Shown one piece after another: positions 1 to 7,980 of a DNA stretch of 16,218 bases (the first letter of the stretch is position 1; every line of letters begins with the position of its first letter). The notes under the pieces are model-generated. The model was given only the letters and a program-made list of their open reading frames with translations. It ran no database searches and was not told where the DNA came from. Source of the stretch: CAYFIW01 sp964500645 (GTDB taxonomy: Bacteria; Chloroflexota; Dehalococcoidia; Lucifugimonadales; UBA826). The stretch covers positions 1 through 16,218 of the forward strand of contig CAZCOH010000033.1 of the NCBI GenBank assembly GCA_964500645.1, read 5' to 3'. The translations under genes were made by a program, and so were the position numbers.

Positions 1-281
1 TCATGCAATGGAAAAGACACCTCCGAGAACGAACGGAAGTGTATCAGCCAATGGGTGAATGGCTGGAATCTCGAAACGAACTTCCTCCCACCTTTGATCA
101 GATACGTGACAATCGAGCATTCATAGGAACGCCAGAACACGTGGCAGAGCAAATATTAGGTCTGAGAGAACACGGAATAGAGTACTTCGGATGCAATTTT
201 GCTATGGGAGGACTGTCTCAAGAAAAAATAATCGCTTCAATGAAGCTTTTTGAGAAGAGAGTGATCCCATTAATTCAATAA
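1..281 (+). CDS. LLM-class flavin-dependent oxidoreductase, C-terminal part (5' end outside window)
   Basis: This is the last 92 or so codons of a luciferase-like (TIM-barrel, F420- or FMN-dependent) monooxygenase; the frame is open to the left edge, so the visible ATG at base 3 is probably an internal methionine. The recognisable part is the family's C-terminal signature: a GTPEHVAEQI stretch, then a helix and strand ending GIEYFGCNFAMGGL, then a helix leading to VIPLI at the end. In the family this region packs against the barrel and helps close the flavin and substrate site. It ends 76 bases before the aldolase-like gene on the same strand, so the two may be co-transcribed. The substrate cannot be told from this fragment. 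Confidence 0.85.
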   Translation, partial: MQWKRHLRERTEVYQPMGEWLESRNELPPTFDQIRDNRAFIGTPEHVAEQILGLREHGIEYFGCNFAMGGLSQEKIIASMKLFEKRVIPLIQ

Positions 282-357
282 TTACACTACTATCTGAGCC
301 TATTAAGTCTAGTTACGCTCGGCTCTTACTGAAACGGAGTAAACAGGAGAAATACCC

Positions 358-1251
358 ATGACTAAAAGAATAAACAGAGCAATAGAGCTATTGGAAACGG
401 ACCAACCCATTTACTACACAGGCTTGCATTCTTTTTCCAGAAATTTTCTAACTTATGAACAGGGGAAAAAAGACTCTTTAATATGGGCCGACTATATCAA
501 TATCGGTATGGAACATGGAGCTTTTGATATGTCAGGCCTCGAAGCCTATATGGAGGGGTTATTCGATGGAGGCCCAACAAATTCTGGACACTTCACCCCA
601 ACAGTGATTATCGAACTCCCAGTACAGGGCGAAAACGCAGAGATAATCAAATATAACTCCTGGCAAATAAGGCAAATCCTCGCACGCGGTGTGCACGGAA
701 TATTATTGTGTGAAGCCTCCTCCGCAGAAGCTGTTTCTGCATTTGTAGAGGCTTGCCGTTACAAGATAAACGAGATTGGAGTCGGATTAGGCCTTAAACC
801 GGGAACTAGAGGTGTAGGCTCTGAATTTATGGCAAAACGTAAATGGGGCATTGGGGATGACAATGAATACAGAGAAAAAGCCGATCCATGGCCATTAAAC
901 CCAAATGGCGAATTATTATTGGGCTTAAAAATAGAGACATTGGAAGGATTAAACAACTGCGAACAGATATTAAGTGTCCCCGGTATTGGTTTTGCGGAAA
1001 TGGGACCTGGGGATATGTCGATGTCCATGAAAATAAAAAGAGTTCCAGGGGCTCAGCAAGATGAACGATTAATAGCGGCCTCAGCAAGGGTAAAGAAAGC
1101 CTGTGACAAAAACGGGGTAAAGTTTTTGGAATCTGGAACACCTGAAAACATCATTGAAGTAATAAATTCGGGCGCACGAGTTATCGCTGGACAAAACCCG
1201 GAAACTGCAAAGATAGGCAGAAAATATACCAAACGTGAAATGAAGGTTTAA
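358..1251 (+). CDS. HpcH/HpaI aldolase / citrate lyase family protein with altered substrate-anchor residue
   Basis: A 297-residue member of the metal-dependent class II pyruvate aldolase family (HpcH/HpaI, a phosphoenolpyruvate-mutase-like TIM barrel). Visible family features are His53 in NIGMEHG (the catalytic-base position), Glu193 in LKIET and Asp219 in MGPGDMS. The 26-residue spacing of Glu and Asp equals that of the metal ligands E149 and D175 of HpcH as I recall them. A RGVGS segment near residue 155 matches the usual RGxG after the ARY motif. Where the family has Arg in VRVP (Arg70 of HpcH, which holds the pyruvate carboxylate), this protein reads VIIELP, placing Glu86 there. The metal site therefore looks intact while pyruvate binding looks changed. 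A good ribosome site AGGAG (345-349) sets the start. It lies between a monooxygenase and an NHL protein, which suggests a catabolic role; the substrate is unknown. Confidence 0.85.
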   Translation: MTKRINRAIELLETDQPIYYTGLHSFSRNFLTYEQGKKDSLIWADYINIGMEHGAFDMSGLEAYMEGLFDGGPTNSGHFTPTVIIELPVQGENAEIIKYNSWQIRQILARGVHGILLCEASSAEAVSAFVEACRYKINEIGVGLGLKPGTRGVGSEFMAKRKWGIGDDNEYREKADPWPLNPNGELLLGLKIETLEGLNNCEQILSVPGIGFAEMGPGDMSMSMKIKRVPGAQQDERLIAASARVKKACDKNGVKFLESGTPENIIEVINSGARVIAGQNPETAKIGRKYTKREMKV

Positions 1252-1334
1252 TCAAAATATTTTTCTGCTCAGGTCGATTAATCTCTGTATACTTCCGAAA
1301 TACCAAATAAAGAATAAAAAAGGCTGGTGAGGAC

Positions 1335-2303
1335 ATGGTTTTAATTGGTGAGGGGAATTTTACTTATGAATTATCTGGAACTGATTGGGGGAATTTGCCT
1401 GACGGCTGGCATTACGGAGAAGCCACCGCTGTAGCTTCAGATTCTAAAGATAATGTCTACGTATTCAATCGTGGACCTCATCCAATGATCGTACTGGATA
1501 AAGATGGTAACTTTCTGAGGGCATGGGGTGAAGGGGTTTTTAGTAATCCACATGGAATAGCAATTGGACCTGATGATTCAGTATATTGTGTGGATAATGG
1601 TGATCATTCCGTTAGTAAGTTTACCCCTGACGGTAAATTTCTTTTAAGGATAGGAACTCAAAACAAACCTTCCAAACCGCTTAGTGGAATACCATTCAGC
1701 CAACCCACTCATATAGCCATCGACCCATTAACCGGGGATATTTTTGTGTCTGATGGTTATGATAACGCCAGAATACACAAGTACGCTGAAGATGGCACTC
1801 ACATATTATCCTGGGGCCAATCTGGTACAGATGAGGGGCAATTCAGCCTACCTCACAACATCGACACCGATAGTAAAGGAATGGTTTATGTTGCGGACAG
1901 AGAGAACCAGAGAATACAAATATTCGATTCTAAGGGAAATTTTCAATATCAGATGGGCCTGAATATCGCTCGACCAGGGGCTGTGTGCATCAACGAAAAT
2001 TCCGGTGTAGTACTTGCATACATAGGTGAATTTTTCTCGGGATTTAATACGTATGCAACGGCCGAAAGAATCGGCCCTCGTGTCTGCATCCTAGACAATA
2101 ATGGGAATAAACTGGCAAATCTTGGCTACCAAAGTTTTGGAGACGGTCCGGGACAATTTTATTCTCCACATGCGATAGCGGTTGATTCCAAAGGGGACAT
2201 TTATGTCGCCGAGGTTTCGCTTACCGAAAAATACGGGGGCATCGTCGAGCCTCCAAAACCGGGAGTTCAAAGAAGATCTTTTCAAAAACTTATAAAGCAA
2301 TAA
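1335..2303 (+). CDS. NHL-repeat six-bladed beta-propeller protein (PAL-like)
   Basis: A 322-residue protein built of repeating NHL blades. Typical blade cores are seen at AVASDSKDNVYVFNR, GIAIGPDDSVYCVDNGDH, HIAIDPLTGDIFVSDGYDN, NIDTDSKGMVYVADRENQRI and AIAVDSKGDIYVAE, each followed by an F-x-x-x-G-x-F/Y-type strand. The overall order resembles the peptidyl-alpha-hydroxyglycine alpha-amidating lyase (PAL)-like branch that is common in marine bacteria as single-domain proteins, but lyase activity is not shown by this. No signal peptide is visible, so the protein is predicted to be cytoplasmic unless the start is wrong. The ATG is preceded by GGTGAGG. It sits 83 bases after the aldolase-like gene and 30 before the methyltransferase, all on the plus strand. 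It could be a binding scaffold, a lactonase-like hydrolase or a lyase. Confidence 0.85.
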   Translation: MVLIGEGNFTYELSGTDWGNLPDGWHYGEATAVASDSKDNVYVFNRGPHPMIVLDKDGNFLRAWGEGVFSNPHGIAIGPDDSVYCVDNGDHSVSKFTPDGKFLLRIGTQNKPSKPLSGIPFSQPTHIAIDPLTGDIFVSDGYDNARIHKYAEDGTHILSWGQSGTDEGQFSLPHNIDTDSKGMVYVADRENQRIQIFDSKGNFQYQMGLNIARPGAVCINENSGVVLAYIGEFFSGFNTYATAERIGPRVCILDNNGNKLANLGYQSFGDGPGQFYSPHAIAVDSKGDIYVAEVSLTEKYGGIVEPPKPGVQRRSFQKLIKQ

Positions 2304-2333
2304 CTGATTCAATTTTTTATCAAAGATGAGTTT

Positions 2334-3134
2334 ATGGAACAAGAGAAGAACGTCAATCTAGAATTTTGGGACTCTGTTGTTTCGACTCACATGCAATCGC
2401 ATTACTATGACCTCGATGGGTTTTTAAAGGGTAAATCAGCCCTCGACAGTGTTGAGGTAGACGTTGTTGGTGACGTCTCGGGCAAAGAGCTGCTGCATCT
2501 GCAATGTCACTTTGGCCTCGGCACGTTCTCCTGGGAAAGAAAAGGTGCCATTGCAACCGGGTTAGACTTTTCACCTGTAGCTATAAAATCCGCCAAAGAA
2601 CTTGCAAATAAATATAATTATCTAAGCGATTTTGTTCTCTCTAATGTGTATGACCTGTCGACTAATGTAGATAGAACATTTGACATCGTGTTCACATCAT
2701 ACGGAGTGCTTTGCTGGCTCCATGATTTAGAGGAATGGGCTCGTCAAATTTATCTCAGCCTCAGGAAAGGAGGAAGCTTCCACATAGTTGAATACCATCC
2801 ATTGCTGACAGCTCTAACTAAAGGTAACAGTGGTGAAATCATAATCCGCAATCAATATTTCAACGAAGGTGTAGAGGTGATTGACGTACAAGGGTCTTAT
2901 GCCTCAGGAGCGCAAGTAAAAAATTTGAAAACCTACGAATGGGCTCATTCATTGGCAGAGATATTACAATCACTAATAGACGCAGGGCTAACAATTATTT
3001 CATTCAAGGAATATGAACATGCAAGAGATGCCGGATTTGTCGGTTATCTAGAAAAATCAACAAATAGAACATGGAAGATACCAAATCAGAAATGGAAAGT
3101 TCCACTTTCCTTCTCTATCTCAGCAGTTAAATAA
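2334..3134 (+). CDS. Class I SAM-dependent methyltransferase
   Basis: A 266-residue protein with a Rossmann-type methyltransferase core. The glycine-rich motif I is the variant LLHLQCHFGLGT (residues 53-64), which replaces the usual LDxGCGxG but is a recurring signature of one bacterial subfamily. It is followed by TGLDFSPVAIKSAKEL, where the Asp is the expected ribose-binding acidic residue, then by FDIVFTSYGVLCWLHDL (motif IV region) and by a GGSFHIVEYHPLL strand. The C-terminal half (YEWAHSLAEILQSLIDAGL and then a beta strand ending FSISAVK) is also typical of that subfamily. The natural substrate is not predictable. It starts 30 bases after the NHL gene and is the last gene of the plus-strand run. 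The ribosome site is weak (AAAGATGAG). Confidence 0.88.
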   Translation: MEQEKNVNLEFWDSVVSTHMQSHYYDLDGFLKGKSALDSVEVDVVGDVSGKELLHLQCHFGLGTFSWERKGAIATGLDFSPVAIKSAKELANKYNYLSDFVLSNVYDLSTNVDRTFDIVFTSYGVLCWLHDLEEWARQIYLSLRKGGSFHIVEYHPLLTALTKGNSGEIIIRNQYFNEGVEVIDVQGSYASGAQVKNLKTYEWAHSLAEILQSLIDAGLTIISFKEYEHARDAGFVGYLEKSTNRTWKIPNQKWKVPLSFSISAVK

Positions 3135-3140
3135 AGGGGA

Positions 3141-3160
3141 CCCTGAAAATAATAACAGGG
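3141..3160. terminator. Possible short bidirectional terminator between convergent genes
   Basis: The 28-base gap between the convergent stop codons holds CCCTG (3141-3145) and CAGGG (3156-3160), a perfect 5-bp inverted repeat with an A/T-rich 10-base loop. There is no clear U run, so this is only a weak terminator candidate, supported mainly by its position. Confidence 0.25.
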
Positions 3161-3162
3161 GT

Positions 3163-4167
3163 TCAGAACTCGTCAAAAAACTCCTGTATAGCGACGACGT
3201 CACTTGTAAGCGTTAAACTCAACATCAAAAGTATTCTAGCTTTCTGAGGGTGGAGGTTATCCGCAACTACAAATCCAAGTTTAGAGGTTCTGGGAGTCGA
3301 AACAATTCGTCCGGCAGTAGACCTTGAGGCTAAAACTACAGCCATACCCTCTTTGATAGAATCCGAACCGGCCTCCAGCATTATTGGGGGGAATGTTCCG
3401 GATCCAAAACCACTCATCACCATTCCATCTGATTTATTTTCACGAACCGCGTCAATAAGAAGTCTGTCGGATCCACCATAAGCATAAACTATGTCCACTC
3501 TAGGTAATGTATCGTGATTAGACACATCAAACGGTGTGTCTAAAGTGTGGCTACGAGTGGGTTGCCTGTAATATACGATTCTACCGTCTGAATCGGAATA
3601 ACCTAGAAATCCGAGTTCGTTTGCTCTGAATGTTTCTACCCGAAGTGTGTTTGATTTATAAACGTCACGTGCACAATGAATTTCATTATTTAGTACAGTC
3701 AGTACACCTTTACCTGAAGAATCTGGATGAGCTGCAACTCTGATTGCGTCCAACAAATTCAGGTCGGCGTCACTGCCCAAAGAAGTAGGGGGGCGCATCG
3801 CTCCTGTAATTACAACTGGCTTTGAAGATTTAACTGTAAGATGGAGAAAATATGCAGTCTCCTCCAATGTGGCCGTCCCATGAGTAATAACAACGCCATC
3901 GTTTGATTCATTGTCTAGGAGTTCATTTACCCTTTGTGCTAACCCTAACCATTGATCTGGTCCAATTGCCGGACTGCCTATACTAATAAAATCCTCATAG
4001 TCTAAGTCGATGGTTTCTAACCCCTCCGGGATTCTATCTAGCGAGTCACTTATGGACAGTTTTATACCTTTCTCGGCGTAGCGAGTATAGTCAAGTGTAT
4101 TTTCCCCCACACCTGCTATAGTGCCCCCAGTTCCAATTACATGTATTTTCGGTCTCAATTTTGTCAT
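3163..4167 (-). CDS. Asparaginase-family amidohydrolase with Asp-to-Ala change in the second catalytic motif
   Basis: A 334-residue protein of the bacterial asparaginase family (type I/II fold). The first nucleophile motif is HVIGTGGTIAG with Thr16; the second is THGTATLEET with Thr98; Lys171 is in RDVYKSNT and Ser65 in IGSPAIG. Relative to E. coli AnsB the Thr89 and Lys162 equivalents keep the same spacing, so the Thr-Lys-type catalytic set looks present. Two ligand-binding positions differ: the invariant Asp after the second Thr (AnsB Asp90, which binds the substrate amino group) is Ala99 (codon GCC), and the residue after Ser65 is Pro instead of Gln. There is no signal peptide, so it is predicted cytoplasmic. 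It diverges from the sulfatase gene across 82-94 bases. It is either an asparaginase-like hydrolase with another substrate or a weakly active enzyme. Confidence 0.87.
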   Translation of the reverse strand: MTKLRPKIHVIGTGGTIAGVGENTLDYTRYAEKGIKLSISDSLDRIPEGLETIDLDYEDFISIGSPAIGPDQWLGLAQRVNELLDNESNDGVVITHGTATLEETAYFLHLTVKSSKPVVITGAMRPPTSLGSDADLNLLDAIRVAAHPDSSGKGVLTVLNNEIHCARDVYKSNTLRVETFRANELGFLGYSDSDGRIVYYRQPTRSHTLDTPFDVSNHDTLPRVDIVYAYGGSDRLLIDAVRENKSDGMVMSGFGSGTFPPIMLEAGSDSIKEGMAVVLASRSTAGRIVSTPRTSKLGFVVADNLHPQKARILLMLSLTLTSDVVAIQEFFDEF

Positions 4168-4251
4168 TGATAAATACCAAATATGACCTAAATGATTTTC
4201 ATTTTGAAGTACTATACCCCTAATAATAAATCCTTATGAAGTTTCTTATTT

Positions 4252-4255
4252 GGAG
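4252..4255 (+). promoter_or_regulatory. Ribosome binding site deciding the sulfatase start
   Basis: GGAG at 4252-4255 lies six bases before the TTG at 4262, whereas the in-frame TTG at 4250 overlaps it and has no site of its own. The protein beginning at 4262 starts MRPNILFAFADDWG, the normal beginning of a sulfatase domain without a signal peptide. Confidence 0.6.
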
Positions 4256-4261
4256 ATTGCC

Positions 4262-5842
4262 TTGCGACCAAACATACTTTTCGCTTTTGCCGATGACTGG
4301 GGTCGGTATGCAAGCGCTTATAGAAATCAACCCGGAGAGAATAACATCCATGAACTAATCAAAACTCCCAATTTTGACAAGATTGCAAATGAAGGGGCTC
4401 TTTTTCTAAATGCGAATGTTCCTGCACCTAGCTGCACACCATGCCGAAGTTCTATTTTGTCAGGGAAATATTTTTGGCAAACCGGAATGGGAGCAATATT
4501 GCGAGGGGCCCGATGGGACGAAGCAATACCAACATATCCACTCATGGTCGAAGAAGCTGGATATCACATCGGTTACACCTATAAAGTTTGGTCTCCTGGA
4601 TTGTCTATTAACGCTCCATATGGAGGTGCACGAACTTCCTATCAAACTCATGGAAATCGATTCAACAATTTTTCAGAGGAAGTATCAAAAAGGCCTCCAG
4701 GTCAATCAATTGAACAGGCAAAAAATGAGTTAATTGAGGAAACCCGACAAAACTTCCAAAGTTTTCTTGATTCAAGGCCCGCAGATAAGCCTTTCTGCTA
4801 TTGGTGGGGACCTACAAATACTCACAGAACCTGGCAACAAGGTTCTGGTAAGGAAATATGGGGACTTGACCCTGATAATTTAACAAACCGGATGCCAGAC
4901 TTTCTACCTGATGTTCCTGAGATTAGAGAAGACTTTAATGATTATCTTGGGGAATGCCAGGCGGTTGATGCGGGACTAGGAGCGATCATCGAACAATTGG
5001 AAAAAACGGGGGAAATCGATAACACAATTATTGTTGTTAGTGGCGATCATGGGATACCGGGTTTTCCACGCGCAAAATGTAATTTGTATAATTTAGGGAC
5101 AGAAGTCGCTTTAGCAATCCGATGGCCGGGACACATCTCAGAGGGAAGGATCATCAGTGACTTCGTCAACTTAATGGACCTCGCTCCCACTTTTCTCGAC
5201 ATAGCTGAAGTAGAAAAACCTTCTGACATGGTAGCCAACAGCCTCATTCCATTGTTGGAATCTTCGAATAGTGGCCGTGTAGAGGAAACACGGGATTTCG
5301 TGGTAACCGGCAGAGAAAGACATGGATTGGCCCGTGAAGGATACCTACCATATCCATCAAGGGCTATCAGAACCGACGATTTTCTGTATATTTACAATTT
5401 TGCGCCTGACAGATGGCCCATTGGGGACCCTAACGGACTTGAAGACGACGATGCGATACCTCCCACAGCGGAGGACATACTCGAGAGTTATGACACTATT
5501 TTTCAAGATATCGACAAAGGACCAACGAAAGTTTGGATGATATACAACAGGGGGAAGAATCAAGTTAAGCCATTGTACGAACTCGCCTTTGGAAAAAGAC
5601 CCCTTGAAGAACTCTATGATCTTCGAGTCGATCCGGACTATATGTCAAATGTTGCTGAACAAGCCGAATATCAAATTAAGAAAAATGAAATGAAAACGCG
5701 ACTAATGGTCATATTGGAAAATGAAAACGACCCCCGTGTTACAGAATCTCCTTCTCGGTTCGACCTACCACCATTTGCGGGACCGGTACCCGAAGAATGG
5801 ACAGAAGAAAGCAATCGTCAATCAAAGAGACTTACCTCATAA
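4262..5842 (+). CDS. Sulfatase, sulfamidase (SGSH)-like, formylglycine type
   Basis: About 526 residues from the preferred TTG start (530 from the TTG at 4250). Sulfatases hydrolyse sulfate esters or N-sulfates using a cysteine converted to formylglycine and a bound calcium ion. Seen here are the N-terminal metal pair in FADDWG (Asp11, Asp12), the modification motif C-x-P-x-R as CTPCR (Cys58), followed by SSILSG, and a second metal pair in SGDHGIPGFPRAK (Asp262, His263). This last stretch and the NLYNLGTEVALAIRWPG that follows resemble heparan N-sulfatases. No signal peptide or lipobox is visible, so a cytoplasmic location is likely, which would mean that sulfated substrates are imported. No formylglycine-generating enzyme is encoded in the window. 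The following DUF3303-like gene is 87 bases downstream on the same strand. Confidence 0.92.
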   Translation: MRPNILFAFADDWGRYASAYRNQPGENNIHELIKTPNFDKIANEGALFLNANVPAPSCTPCRSSILSGKYFWQTGMGAILRGARWDEAIPTYPLMVEEAGYHIGYTYKVWSPGLSINAPYGGARTSYQTHGNRFNNFSEEVSKRPPGQSIEQAKNELIEETRQNFQSFLDSRPADKPFCYWWGPTNTHRTWQQGSGKEIWGLDPDNLTNRMPDFLPDVPEIREDFNDYLGECQAVDAGLGAIIEQLEKTGEIDNTIIVVSGDHGIPGFPRAKCNLYNLGTEVALAIRWPGHISEGRIISDFVNLMDLAPTFLDIAEVEKPSDMVANSLIPLLESSNSGRVEETRDFVVTGRERHGLAREGYLPYPSRAIRTDDFLYIYNFAPDRWPIGDPNGLEDDDAIPPTAEDILESYDTIFQDIDKGPTKVWMIYNRGKNQVKPLYELAFGKRPLEELYDLRVDPDYMSNVAEQAEYQIKKNEMKTRLMVILENENDPRVTESPSRFDLPPFAGPVPEEWTEESNRQSKRLTS

Positions 5843-5929
5843 ACAATAATCTGGATTAAATATATCCAATTTAGTTAAAATGCTGTTTTATTAGTATTAT
5901 TTAGTCTTTTTAATATTAGGAGGTTTGTA

Positions 5930-6223
5930 ATGATTTTCCATATAAGTGCACAACATGACCACACCACATGTCTTAGAGTGCTGGAGGGGAATGATGCCAT
6001 GCGGGAACGCCAAGCCTGGCTTGAGGGAACCGAATCTGTAAATGTAATTGGTGCGTGGGCCTATCCGGTTTCACACCGCCAATTTGCGGTTGTTGAGGCA
6101 GAAACTTTTGCGGATGTTGCGTCACTGTTTGAATTTCACCTTGGTATGGGCCCTGTAGAGGTTTTACCAGTGCATGACTCCGTACAACGAAGGAAGGAAA
6201 TGGGTCACTGGGGCTCCAATTAG
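5930..6223 (+). CDS. DUF3303-like small protein (dimeric alpha/beta-barrel fold likely)
   Basis: A 97-residue protein that opens MIFHISAQHDHTTC and continues with a helix, then GAWAYPVSHRQFAVVEAETF and a final helix and strand (GMGPVEVLPVHDSV). This beta-alpha-beta-beta-alpha-beta pattern is the ferredoxin-like fold of small dimeric proteins such as DUF3303 or YCII/monooxygenase-like proteins. The opening FHIxAxH.....C is shared with the gene at 15507-15815, which suggests that both belong to one family. The start is firm: AGGAGG at 5918-5923 lies six bases before the ATG. It ends 14 bases from the convergent metallopeptidase gene. The function is unknown; substrate binding or a small monooxygenase-like role is possible. 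Confidence 0.72.
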   Translation: MIFHISAQHDHTTCLRVLEGNDAMRERQAWLEGTESVNVIGAWAYPVSHRQFAVVEAETFADVASLFEFHLGMGPVEVLPVHDSVQRRKEMGHWGSN

Positions 6224-6237
6224 TAGTTATCTATAAA

Positions 6238-6981
6238 CTATGCCTTAGGACAATCCGCGATAGCCCAAAGAGGAATAGCTTTATTTTTTAACATCGATTT
6301 ACAATCCTCGATGTTTGGAAATACTTTTCTAAGTTCTCGCCAGAAATCTTCAGAATGATCGAGGACCTTAAGATGCGTTAGTTCATGGTGTATCACATAA
6401 TCCACTGCAGCTATAGGCATTAGCATGAGGTTCTGATTGAGATTTATATTTCCAACTGCAGAACAACTTCCCCATAAAGTCTTTTGTCGTTTAATTCTTA
6501 CGTTTCGAAATGGAAGACCTAACTCTTCTGAAATTTCATGTAATCGAGGAGGAAGAAATTTGACCGCTTTATCATGCAACCACTCTTGAAGGAGACTTGC
6601 ATTAGATAAGCTTCCTCCATTTCCTATAATCTCTAATCTTCTTCCGGCAACCTCTCTCACCTCAGAAATATTGCCGTCACATTCTTTATATATTAATTTC
6701 CAATCTTCCTCAACGGATGAGATGGTTATAGAGCTTGGCCTGAGGTTGCCTCGAGCAGAATCTATATCCCTAAGATTTGTCAGGATATTAAGTTTCCTGT
6801 TATTCACCTTTTCAAGGACCCAATCGTCGTCATAAAATCTAGGTAGAACCAGTTCAAAACCGATGCCAATAGAGAATTTAAATATCACATTTTTCGCTTT
6901 ATTGCTGTGCCTTATTACAACAAGACTAGATAACTCGTCCGGAAGTTCAAGCAATGCTAAAATCTGATGAACATTTATCAA
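6238..6981 (-). CDS. YgjP/DUF45-type zinc metallopeptidase (M48-like)
   Basis: A 247-residue protein with the zinc motif HHELTHL (His199, Glu200, His203) and a third ligand candidate His209 in LDHSEDFW, the arrangement of the YgjP/WLM (DUF45) family of SprT-like metallopeptidases. Upstream of it the family's LGLPFRNVRIKRQKTLWGSC segment is clear. The N-terminal strand-rich part (LVVIRHSNKAKNVIFKFSIG) also fits. The length is close to the family norm. The assigned start is a TTG with no good ribosome site, so the exact N terminus is uncertain. It follows the SDR gene at 7022 on the same strand by 40 bases, so the two may share a transcript. The protein is probably cytoplasmic; the physiological substrate is unknown. 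Confidence 0.85.
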   Translation of the reverse strand: MINVHQILALLELPDELSSLVVIRHSNKAKNVIFKFSIGIGFELVLPRFYDDDWVLEKVNNRKLNILTNLRDIDSARGNLRPSSITISSVEEDWKLIYKECDGNISEVREVAGRRLEIIGNGGSLSNASLLQEWLHDKAVKFLPPRLHEISEELGLPFRNVRIKRQKTLWGSCSAVGNINLNQNLMLMPIAAVDYVIHHELTHLKVLDHSEDFWRELRKVFPNIEDCKSMLKNKAIPLWAIADCPKA

Positions 6982-7021
6982 TATAAATTTGAATTACACC
7001 ACATTTTGTGTGTCTAAAATG

Positions 7022-7786
7022 TTAGTGCCATCCTCCACTCGTGTCGATCGTCACACCTGTCACATAATTTGCATCATCTGATGCAAGAAAGGCTATTACC
7101 TTAGCCTGGTCTACTGGCTCAGCGAGTCGCCCAAGTGGAATTTTGTTTAAATACTCCAGCTTTTCTTTCTCTGAGTTCATATTCCATCTGGGGGCAATTC
7201 GTTCACTCAACGTCTTACCCGGAGCAACAGCATTACATGTGATTCCATAAGGGCCTGATTCTTTTGCCACCTTTTTGGTAAAGGCCGTTATACCTGCTTT
7301 AGCTGCTACGTACGCAGTGCCCGGTTCCCCAAGACTCAGAGCAGCCTCAGAAGAGATATTGATTATCTTGCCACTATTTTGTACTTTCATATGTTTTACA
7401 ACTTCATGAGTACATAGAAATGTACCATTAAGATTGAAATCCAAAACTTTGTCCCAATCCTCCAAAGTAAGTTCATTAACAGGCGAGGTACTGTTTTCGA
7501 TGATAGTACTTCCTCCGACTGCATTCACCAAAATGTCGATCCTTCCGAATTCTTCGATAACAGAATCGATTAAATTTCTTACCTGGTCAGATTCTAAAAC
7601 GTTTACTTCCTTCCGTGTTATAGATAAATTTTCTGCAACGAGTTGCTTTTCCAAATCCACAAGTGATTCAACATTCAAATCTACAGCTACGAGAGTAGCT
7701 CCCTCACGAACCAATATTTCTGATGTCGCTTTACCTATTCCGCTACCAGCTGCGGTGACCACAGCGACTTTACCTTCGAATCTCAT
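7022..7786 (-). CDS. Short-chain dehydrogenase/reductase (SDR), classical type
   Basis: A 254-residue classical SDR. The cofactor loop is TAAGSGIG (residues 11-18, with Ala in place of the first Gly) and Asp36 at the end of the second strand points to NAD(H). The NNAG motif appears as NAVGG. The catalytic residues are all present: Ser146 in NISSEAA, Tyr159 and Lys163 in YVAAKAG. The C terminus GVTIDTSGGWH is normal for the 3-oxoacyl-ACP-reductase-like branch. AAGGA upstream of the ATG serves as ribosome site. It is divergently arranged with the SDR at 7981 across a 194-base gap, and is followed by the metallopeptidase gene. The alcohol or ketone substrate cannot be assigned. Confidence 0.93.
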   Translation of the reverse strand: MRFEGKVAVVTAAGSGIGKATSEILVREGATLVAVDLNVESLVDLEKQLVAENLSITRKEVNVLESDQVRNLIDSVIEEFGRIDILVNAVGGSTIIENSTSPVNELTLEDWDKVLDFNLNGTFLCTHEVVKHMKVQNSGKIINISSEAALSLGEPGTAYVAAKAGITAFTKKVAKESGPYGITCNAVAPGKTLSERIAPRWNMNSEKEKLEYLNKIPLGRLAEPVDQAKVIAFLASDDANYVTGVTIDTSGGWH

Positions 7787-7980
7787 TACTAAATCCTTTT
7801 TGAAGATGTTGGGTTTTTAGTTCTGCGGCGATTATAGATCAATCATCAACAATCAGGGTTTTGTTATGCAAAAGAGAATATCCATTATTATGAACCAGAT
7901 GAAATTGACCATTGAGTTATGCACAATCCTATATGGATTAATTAAAAAACCATTACAAATAAAAACATGAGGGGTGTCAG

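Noticed and set aside
827..1141. A minus-strand open frame of 104 codons inside the aldolase-like gene
   Set aside because: The plus-strand frame has clear family motifs; the antisense frame has a biased composition and no recognisable start signal.
7434..7820. A plus-strand open frame of 128 codons opposite the SDR at 7022
   Set aside because: The SDR on the other strand keeps all catalytic residues; this frame is rich in Ser and Thr as expected for an antisense reading.
7787..7980. A sigma-70 promoter for the SDR at 7022 based on TATAAT on the minus strand near 7833
   Set aside because: The -10 like hexamer is good but no -35 element is found at 16-18 bases; in A/T-rich sequence the hexamer alone is not evidence.
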